DNA of 64,000 nucleotides from Halobacterium jilantaiense (GTDB taxonomy: Archaea > Halobacteriota > Halobacteria > Halobacteriales > Halobacteriaceae). Under the pieces are notes generated by a model, which searched no databases, was not told where the DNA came from, and saw nothing but the letters and a program-made list of their open reading frames with translations. A program made the position numbers and the translations under genes. Shown here piece after piece: positions 58,598-64,000 of the stretch (within the stretch, counting starts at the first letter, position 1; every line of letters starts with the position of its first letter). The stretch is from the NCBI RefSeq assembly GCF_900110535.1, contig NZ_FOJA01000001.1, forward strand, positions 682,001 to 746,000, read 5' to 3'.

Positions 58598-59575
58598 CTA
58601 CTCGTGGCCGGAGACGGGCACCGGCTCGTAGGGTTCTTCGAGGTAGTCGATGTCCGAGTCGGAGAGACTGATTTCGAGCGCTTCGACGGCCTGTTCGAGG
58701 TGTTCGACGCTGGTCGTGCCGACGATGGGCGCGTCCACGGTGTCCTTGTGGAACAGCCACGAGAGCGCGATTTGCGCCATCTCCACGCCCTTCTCGGCGG
58801 CGAGTTCCTGCACGCGCTCGTTGATTTCCCGCCCGCCGCCCTCGGTGTAGGGGTGGCGGTACATGTGTTCCTCCGTGTCGCCCCGCGTGGTCGCGTCGAT
58901 GTCCTCGTGGGGCCGGGTGAGGTAGCCGCGGGCGAGCGGCGACCACGGGATGACGCCGACGCCCTGATTCTGGCAGAGCGGGAGCATCTCGCGTTCCTCC
59001 TCCCGGTAGACGAGGTTGTAGTGGTTCTGCATCGTGGCGAATCGCTCGTAGCCCTCACGGTCGCTCGTGTGGAGGGCGTCGGCGAACTGGCGGGCCCACT
59101 GCGAGGACGTGCCGACGTACCGGACGTCGCCCCGGCGGACGGCGTCGGTGAGCGCCGACAGCGTCTCGTCGATGGGGGTGTCGTAGTCCCAGCGGTGGGT
59201 CTGGTAGAGGTCGATGGTGTCCATGCCGAGGCGGTCCAGCGAGTTCTGTAGCTCCTGCTCGATGGACTTCCGGGAGAGCCCGCCGGAGTTCGGGTCGTCT
59301 TCGTTCATCTGGAAGTACCCCTTCGTGGCGACGACCTGCTCGTCGCGGTCGTAGTCCGCGAGGACGTTCCCGAGGACGCGCTCGCTCTCGCCCCCGGAGT
59401 ACATGTTCGCGGTGTCGAAGAAGTTCACCCCGAGGTCGATGGCGCGCTCGATGATGGGGCGGGCCTCGTCCTCGTCGAGCACCCACGGACGCCAGCCCGA
59501 CGAGCCGAAGCTCATGCAGCCCAGACAGATTTTCGAGACCTCCATCCCGGTGTTGCCGAGTGTCGTGTACTCCAT
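58598..59575 (-). CDS. Aldo/keto reductase
   Basis: A 325-residue NADPH-dependent (beta/alpha)8 reductase. Catalytic residues are in NFFDTANMYSGGESERVLG (Asp, Tyr), VVATKGYFQ (Lys) and LYQTHRWDYDTP (His). The phosphate-binding part includes ALSWLFHKDTVDAPIVGTTS. It belongs to the YajO/Kvbeta-like branch. ATG 59575 gives MEYTTLGNTGMEVSKICLG, the standard start. The substrate is unknown. Confidence 0.93.
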   Translation of the reverse strand: MEYTTLGNTGMEVSKICLGCMSFGSSGWRPWVLDEDEARPIIERAIDLGVNFFDTANMYSGGESERVLGNVLADYDRDEQVVATKGYFQMNEDDPNSGGLSRKSIEQELQNSLDRLGMDTIDLYQTHRWDYDTPIDETLSALTDAVRRGDVRYVGTSSQWARQFADALHTSDREGYERFATMQNHYNLVYREEEREMLPLCQNQGVGVIPWSPLARGYLTRPHEDIDATTRGDTEEHMYRHPYTEGGGREINERVQELAAEKGVEMAQIALSWLFHKDTVDAPIVGTTSVEHLEQAVEALEISLSDSDIDYLEEPYEPVPVSGHE

Positions 59576-59724
59576 GCGAGAGTGGTCGGCGGCCGGTGTC
59601 ATAGTCGTTGGCTAGCCGGAACCACGGCGTCGCGGCCGACCGAAGCGCGGCTCGCAGCCCGGCGCGGACCAAGTCACAGCGAAGCGTCGCCACGGTTAAC
59701 AGGCGAGGCACGCACGGTGGCGAC

Positions 59725-60210
59725 GTGTCCCCGAGAATCAACATCGGCAGCGGCGACGGCAACTCCTCCCGCGGCGTCCTCGTGTTCCTCGTCATCAGCG
59801 TCGCAATCGCCGGGTACGGCGGCTACGACTACCTCCAGCAGTCGGAGGCCGTCCGGAACGCCGTCGAGGTCGACGCGACCGTCGTCGAGACCGGCGTCGA
59901 CACCGAGTCGGGCCGACGCGGGCGCGTCGACTACCGCCCGACGGCGACCTTCGAGTATAGCCACGACGGCGAGACGTACACCGGGAACTCGGTGTTCCCG
60001 GGGTCGGTGACGCCGACCTACGACACCGAGTCGGCGGCACGCGACGTAGTCGCCGACTACGAGCCGGGCGATACAGTGACGGCGTACGTCGACCCCGCGA
60101 GCCCCGGCAGCGCCTTCCTGAAGAACCAGCAGACGGACACCCCGGTGAAGCTCGCCGCAATCGGGCTGGTGGGCGTCCTCCTGACTGCTATCAAGTACGT
60201 CCGGTCGTGA
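59725..60210 (+). CDS. DUF3592 domain membrane protein
   Basis: A 161-residue protein with an N-terminal helix (VLVFLVISVAIAGYGGYDYL), an extracytoplasmic DUF3592-type domain (VDATVVETGVDTESGRRGRVDYRPTATFEYSHDGETYTGNSVFPG, then YEPGDTVTAYVDPASPGSAFL) and a C-terminal helix. GTG 59725 is chosen; further upstream codons lack coding character. The GGTTAACAGG box lies ~30 nt upstream. Function unknown. Confidence 0.78.
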   Translation: MSPRINIGSGDGNSSRGVLVFLVISVAIAGYGGYDYLQQSEAVRNAVEVDATVVETGVDTESGRRGRVDYRPTATFEYSHDGETYTGNSVFPGSVTPTYDTESAARDVVADYEPGDTVTAYVDPASPGSAFLKNQQTDTPVKLAAIGLVGVLLTAIKYVRS

Positions 60211-60243
60211 CGGGGCCGAGAGCGGCCAGCGAGGCGTGAGCCG

Positions 60244-61284
60244 TCAGTCCTCGCCGCCGCCGGCGAACCACCGGAGGCCGGCGTAGGAGACCGCAGCGGC
60301 CGCGAGCGTCGCGGCGAGCGTGAGCCACGTCAGCGTCGTGGCGCTGTCGACGGCCAGCCGCGCGACGAGGTTCTGCGGGCTCTGCGGGAGCAGGCTGGCA
60401 GCGCCGAACGCCCCGAGCGCGACGAACGAGTACAGTAGCTGTGCCTCCCGACGCGCGCCGATTCGGAGCGCGAGCGCGGCACCCCCGGCGACCAGCACGG
60501 CCGCGACGCCCGTTACGAGCGCGAGCACCGCCAGTGGGTTCGCGATGCTCGTCCCGTTGTACGACAGCAGCGCGAGCCAGAGCGCGACCTGCGCGGGAGC
60601 CAGCCCGACGAGCGCGATGGCTTTCCCGTCGACCACGTCCCGTAGCGACAGCGGCGCGACACGGAGCAGTTCGAGGGTGCCGCGTTCGGCCTCCTCGGCG
60701 AGCGAGTCAGCCATCACGCTGCCGGAGATGAACGCCGGCAGGAACGCCAGCAGCGGCAGCAGGACGGTGTACGTGAACGAGAAGTAGGGGTTCGAGCGGT
60801 CCTCGGGCGGCAGGTCGAGGGGTTGGCGGTCGAGGCGCTGGGCGAAGGTCGTCCGCTGCTCGCGTTCGAGCGCGGACAGCGCGCTCTTCAGCTCCGAGAC
60901 GACGAGCGTCGTGCGGAACGAGCCCTCCGGCGCTGTGGCTTCGACGAGGATGCGGCCGCCGGGTTGTGTCGTAGCGTGCAACAGCGCGTCGACATCGCCG
61001 CGCTGGAACGCCGAGCCGGCCCGAGACTGCGACTGGAACGGGACGACGCGGACGCCGCCGTCGGCGACCGTGGCGGCGATATCGCCGCTGGCGTTCCCGG
61101 TGACGCCGACGTCGACCTCGAGAGCGCCCTCCGTGGAGCCGGGGTCGTACAGCGAGACGAGGCCGACGACGAGGAACGACGAGAACCCCGCGATGAACAG
61201 CTGGATGACGAGCGCGAGCACGATGGTCTTCTCGGAGCGCAGCGACCCGAGCGTGCGGCGCGCGAGGACGATGCGGCTACCCAA
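60244..61284 (-). CDS. ABC-2 type transporter permease
   Basis: A 346-residue permease: an N-terminal helix (LALVIQLFIAGFSSFLVVGL), a large extracytoplasmic domain (SLYDPGSTEGALEVDVGVTG, then VVPFQSQSRAGSAFQRGDVD), and a C-terminal set of five to six helices (FLPAFISGSVMADSLAEEAERGTLELLRVAPLS is the ABC-2/NatB hallmark). The start is a TTG at 61284 overlapping the end of the preceding permease gene by 8 nt; the overlap favours coupled translation. It is the second permease of an ATPase-permease-permease operon. Confidence 0.88.
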   Translation of the reverse strand: MGSRIVLARRTLGSLRSEKTIVLALVIQLFIAGFSSFLVVGLVSLYDPGSTEGALEVDVGVTGNASGDIAATVADGGVRVVPFQSQSRAGSAFQRGDVDALLHATTQPGGRILVEATAPEGSFRTTLVVSELKSALSALEREQRTTFAQRLDRQPLDLPPEDRSNPYFSFTYTVLLPLLAFLPAFISGSVMADSLAEEAERGTLELLRVAPLSLRDVVDGKAIALVGLAPAQVALWLALLSYNGTSIANPLAVLALVTGVAAVLVAGGAALALRIGARREAQLLYSFVALGAFGAASLLPQSPQNLVARLAVDSATTLTWLTLAATLAAAAVSYAGLRWFAGGGED

Positions 61285-63025
61285 GGGAGACCACCACCAC
61301 TGCGAGGTTGTACGCGACGTGCAACACGATTGCGAGCGCGAGCGTGCCGAGGTACGCGAGCCGCGACCGGGCCGCGCCGACGGCGGAGACGGCCGCGGTC
61401 ACGACGTGTAACGCCAGCGGCGCGACGAGCAACAGCCCCGGCGACGCGCCGAGCAACTCGGGTGAGAACGCCGCCTGTGCCACGTCTAGTTCGGGGAGTC
61501 CGACGAGCTGGGTGACCAGCAGGAGCTTCTCCGCGACGAAGAAGCCGACCCCGGAGGCAGCGCCGACGACCAGCGCGTTCCGGAACGACCGGTCGTACTG
61601 GCCGCGCTCGAACCCGGCGAACACGTGGACGCTCTTGGCGATCTCCTCGATGACGGCGACGACGCCCAGCAGCAGCGGGACCGAGATGGAGACCGGGGCG
61701 ACGAACAGCACGGCGACGGCGAACAGTTCGCCGACGAAGACAAACGGCAGGAACAGCGCCGTCCAGAGGCCGGCCCGCCACCGGCTGGTGAGCGGCGCGG
61801 CGAGCGCGTCCAGGAACTTCGAGGGAATCGGGAGCTGCGTGAACATGTCCTCCTCGCGGTAGACGCCCGTACCGAGGCCGAAGAGGACGAACGCGGCGAG
61901 TCCCGGCGGCACTGTCGAGAGCACGAACTGGCCGGCGGTCACGCCGTCGCCCGTGATGGAGTCGACGACGACGGTTAGCGGCGAGATGGCGGCGATGGGG
62001 TGGACCTCCGCGAACACTGCGGGCACGAAGGCGTACGCCGTGAGCGCGACACTGACGGTGACGGTGACGAACGTGAGTTCCTTGTACGACCGGGCGAGCA
62101 TCGCGCCGAAGAACGTCGCCGCGAGGAACAGCGCGGCCAGCGGCGTGATGGCGAGCACGGAGAGCGCACCGGCACCCGTCGCGACCGCGATGACGGAGAT
62201 GAGCGCGAGCGCGCCGAGGAGGTACGGCAGCGTCTTCCCGGCGACGATGTCTCCGCGGGAGATGGGCGCGACGAGCATCGGTTCGCCCCGGCGGTTGATG
62301 CGTTCGGCGAGCACGCTGGACCCGTAGGCCTGAATCACGATGTTCAGCGGCAGCAGGAACGCGAACGCGAACACGAGCGACTGCAGCGGGAACGGCGGCG
62401 AAATCGACGAGGGCGTGCCGGACTGAGCCTGCCCGAGTAGGCCGCTCAGCCCGCCGCCGGTCGTCGGCACGTCGCCGCCACCGGTGGCCGCGTCGCCGCC
62501 GGACTGGACGCCGTCTCCACCCGTTCCGCCGTCGCCACCGGCGTCCGCGTCGCCGTCGGTCTGCTGGCCGTCGTCTGCGGGCTGGCCCGTGACCGAGATG
62601 GACTGCGGGAGGTAGGTCAGAGAGACGACGACCGGGAACGCGGCGGCCTGGTCGGGCTCCTGGCGCATCAGGAAGTCGTTGTACGACACTGTCGCCGACC
62701 GCAGCGTCGAGAGTGCGGCCCTGCCTTTCGGCGTGTCCCGGTAGGTGAGACTGGTCTCGGTGATGACCACGTCGGCCTCGGCAGTCGGGTCGACGGCCGC
62801 GAGCTGGGCGTCGCTGGCGACGACGTCGGCGTACTGGCTGTCGTCGGAGACGCCGACCCGGTAGATGCCTTCGCCGGGCGTCGGCCCCATCGTGACGAGC
62901 GCGGGGACGATGGCGGCGAGCGCGAGCAACACGACGACGAACGCGACCGCGGTCTCGCGGTCGATGTCGCCGGCGCTCCGGGTGGTCTCCCAGCGCGCGA
63001 TGCGGGCGACGTTGCGCGCTTTCAT
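61277..63025 (-). CDS. ABC-2 type permease fused to a PrsW-like intramembrane protease domain
   Basis: A 582-residue protein. Residues 1-400 are an ABC-2 permease: N-terminal helix, extracytoplasmic domain with an acidic Gly/Asp-rich linker (150-195), and helices with GSSVLAERINRRGEPMLVAPIS and AGKTLPYLLGALALI. Residues ~410-582 carry the PrsW-type motifs EE at 460-461 (VIEEIAKSVHVF), GVGFFVAEK (Glu499), LHVVTAAV (His540) and VLHVAYN (His569, Asn573). PrsW proteins are membrane proteases. Stop overlaps the next permease; ATG 63025 overlaps the ATPase stop (ATGA). A transporter that also processes a membrane or exported peptide is suggested. Confidence 0.88.
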   Translation of the reverse strand: MKARNVARIARWETTRSAGDIDRETAVAFVVVLLALAAIVPALVTMGPTPGEGIYRVGVSDDSQYADVVASDAQLAAVDPTAEADVVITETSLTYRDTPKGRAALSTLRSATVSYNDFLMRQEPDQAAAFPVVVSLTYLPQSISVTGQPADDGQQTDGDADAGGDGGTGGDGVQSGGDAATGGGDVPTTGGGLSGLLGQAQSGTPSSISPPFPLQSLVFAFAFLLPLNIVIQAYGSSVLAERINRRGEPMLVAPISRGDIVAGKTLPYLLGALALISVIAVATGAGALSVLAITPLAALFLAATFFGAMLARSYKELTFVTVTVSVALTAYAFVPAVFAEVHPIAAISPLTVVVDSITGDGVTAGQFVLSTVPPGLAAFVLFGLGTGVYREEDMFTQLPIPSKFLDALAAPLTSRWRAGLWTALFLPFVFVGELFAVAVLFVAPVSISVPLLLGVVAVIEEIAKSVHVFAGFERGQYDRSFRNALVVGAASGVGFFVAEKLLLVTQLVGLPELDVAQAAFSPELLGASPGLLLVAPLALHVVTAAVSAVGAARSRLAYLGTLALAIVLHVAYNLAVVVVSLG

Positions 63026-63885
63026 GTTCCGGTCACGTCGAGGAAGACGTCTTCGAGGGTGGACTCGTCGGTGCGGATGTCGACGACCTCGCCGCCGCCG
63101 TCGCTCGCTTCCGACCGCAGCGCCTCCACGTCGTCCATCGACTCGACCTCGGTGACGTGGCGGTCGCCCGCGGGCTCCGAGTCGGCCAGCGGCACGTCGG
63201 TGAACACGCGGTAGGACACCTCGCCGTGTTCCTCACGGATGTCGGCGAGCGTCCCCGTGGCGGCCAGTTCGCCGTCCCGCATGATGGCGACGCGGTCGCA
63301 GACGCTCTCGACGTGGTGGAGGTCGTGGGCGCTGAACACGATGGTCTTCCCGTCGTCGGCGAGCTCTCGCGTGAACTCCACGACGGTGTTCGTCGTCAGC
63401 GGGTCGAGGCCGCTCGCGGGCTCGTCGTAGACCAGCACGTCCGGGTCGTTCACGAGCGAGCGCGCGATGGCGACCTTGCGCTTCATGCCCTTCGAGAAGT
63501 CCCCGACCGGGCGGTCGCGGGCGTCGAGGTCGAGGCGGTCGAGCGCGGCCTCGATGCGCTCGTTCGCGGCCTCCCGGTCGACGTCGTAGAGGTCCGCGAA
63601 GAATCGCAGGTAGCCCCGGGGACTCATCTCGTCGTACAGCGGCGATTCCTCCGGGAGGAAGCCCAGCGAGCGCCGCATCTCAGTCTCGCCGGCGTCGAAG
63701 CCGTTGACCGTGACGTCGCCGGCCGACGGCTCGACGAGGCCACAGAGCATCTTCAGCGTGGATGTCTTCCCGGCCCCGTTCGGCCCGACGAGCCCGAACA
63801 CCTCCCCGGCGTCGACCTCGAACGAGACGCCGTCGACGGCGGTGACGTCCCCGTATCGTTTCTCCAGGCCCCTGACCGAAATCAT
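63022..63885 (-). CDS. ABC transporter ATP-binding protein
   Basis: A 287-residue ATPase: Walker A LVGPNGAGKTSTLKML, Q-loop FLPEESPLYDEMSPRGYLRF, signature FSKGMKRKVAIARSLVNDPD, Walker B VLVYDEPASGLDPL and switch His IVFSAHDLHHVES. It energises the two permeases encoded downstream, which overlap it by 4 nt (ATGA). The NatA-like architecture fits sodium/drug/peptide exporters; substrate unknown. First gene of the three-gene operon. Confidence 0.95.
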   Translation of the reverse strand: MISVRGLEKRYGDVTAVDGVSFEVDAGEVFGLVGPNGAGKTSTLKMLCGLVEPSAGDVTVNGFDAGETEMRRSLGFLPEESPLYDEMSPRGYLRFFADLYDVDREAANERIEAALDRLDLDARDRPVGDFSKGMKRKVAIARSLVNDPDVLVYDEPASGLDPLTTNTVVEFTRELADDGKTIVFSAHDLHHVESVCDRVAIMRDGELAATGTLADIREEHGEVSYRVFTDVPLADSEPAGDRHVTEVESMDDVEALRSEASDGGGEVVDIRTDESTLEDVFLDVTGT

Positions 63886-63943
63886 AGCCGGGTGGAGGGA
63901 CGGCTGCTGCTTGAGGGTTTGGGAGGCGGTAGCGACCGACTTG

Positions 63944-64000
63944 CTACTCGGGCAACTGGTCTGCGGCCGCCAGCAGGTCCTCGTAGACGCTCTCGGCCCA
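63944..64000 (-). CDS. 3' end of a gene running off the window
   Basis: The minus strand reads ...WAESVYEDLLAAADQLPE and stops at 63944-63946; only 18 codons are visible. It lies upstream of the ABC operon on the same strand, with 58 nt between. The identity cannot be determined. Confidence 0.5.
   Translation of the reverse strand, partial: WAESVYEDLLAAADQLPE

Noticed and set aside
61277-61284. Sequencing frameshift joining the two permeases
   Set aside because: Both frames have complete, normal permease architectures; an 8-nt overlap with a TTG start is a plausible coupled arrangement.
1-64000. CRISPR array, tRNA or rRNA genes, intact insertion sequence
   Set aside because: No regularly spaced repeats, no cloverleaf with recognisable T-loop, no rRNA-like block, and no transposase frame were seen on either strand.

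Overview
The window is a single contiguous stretch of haloarchaeal (class Halobacteria) chromosome. The DNA is GC-rich, the predicted proteins are acidic and rich in Asp/Glu, and many genes start with GTG. Most starts lie about 26-30 nt downstream of an archaeal TATA-like box with no Shine-Dalgarno sequence, which fits leaderless transcription. Twin-arginine lipoproteins, HalOD1, bat-type HTH, PGF-CTERM and an archaeal geranylgeranyl reductase support the assignment. A Halobacterium-like genus is plausible but not proven. No rRNA, tRNA, CRISPR array or intact insertion sequence was recognised.

Region by region. (1) 1-1810: the 3' end of a membrane protein gene, a PaaG-like enoyl-CoA isomerase and a membrane protein. 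(2) 1874-8141: a tightly overlapping histidine-utilisation operon hutU-hutG-hutI-hutH on the minus strand, with a divergent bat-type HTH regulator sharing an AT-rich promoter element. hutH and hutU each carry an in-frame peptide insertion whose DNA is a hairpin. (3) 8173-10977: small membrane proteins, an amidohydrolase, a Tat lipoprotein and a partial duplication that carries a spare promoter plus 5' gene end. (4) 11067-19859: an acyl-CoA neighbourhood with a MaoC-type hydratase, a PaaK-type CoA ligase, an SCP-x-type thiolase, a cysteine-less ketoacyl-synthase/DUF35 fusion, an amidohydrolase, several tiny proteins, 3-hydroxyacyl-CoA dehydrogenase and enoyl-CoA hydratase. (5) 19914-30858: a membrane-anchored winged-helix protein, glutamate dehydrogenase, a HalOD1 protein, tandem paralogous lipoproteins, a HAD phosphatase with a class II aldolase, a penicillin acylase family Ntn-hydrolase and a methyltransferase.

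(6) 30862-40409: an Old Yellow Enzyme-type flavoprotein, a REC-PAS response regulator, geranylgeranyl reductase, AzlC/AzlD, a peroxiredoxin, a MazG-like pyrophosphohydrolase, a PiT-like permease lacking both signature Asp residues, an O-methyltransferase, a thioredoxin-fold protein and a metallo-beta-lactamase protein. (7) 40410-47306: an unusually AT-rich intergenic block followed by a Tat-exported zinc phospholipase C/S1-P1-like protein and a beta-propeller lipoprotein, then a uracil-DNA glycosylase and a 984-residue PKD surface protein with a PGF-CTERM signal. (8) 47443-52402: an alkaline-phosphatase-superfamily enzyme overlapped by a FemAB/GNAT protein, an Fe-S photolyase-type protein, and two small transcription regulators each preceded by the same GTTAC-N6-GTAAC dyad. 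(9) 52538-55613: copper chaperone and CopA ATPase separated by a hairpin-bearing spacer. (10) 55714-64000: membrane proteins, a RecA-like protein, a VOC protein, a GIY-YIG/DUF123 protein, an aldo/keto reductase and a three-gene ABC transporter whose middle permease is fused to a PrsW-like intramembrane protease domain.

Functionally the window combines amino-acid breakdown (histidine to glutamate, then glutamate dehydrogenase), acyl-CoA degradation, copper efflux and cell-surface proteins. The most unusual items are the hairpin-encoded insertions in the hut enzymes, the cysteine-less ketoacyl-synthase/DUF35 fusion beside its thiolase, the PrsW/ABC permease fusion, the twin dyads in front of two regulators, and the PiT homologue without its signature Asp residues.
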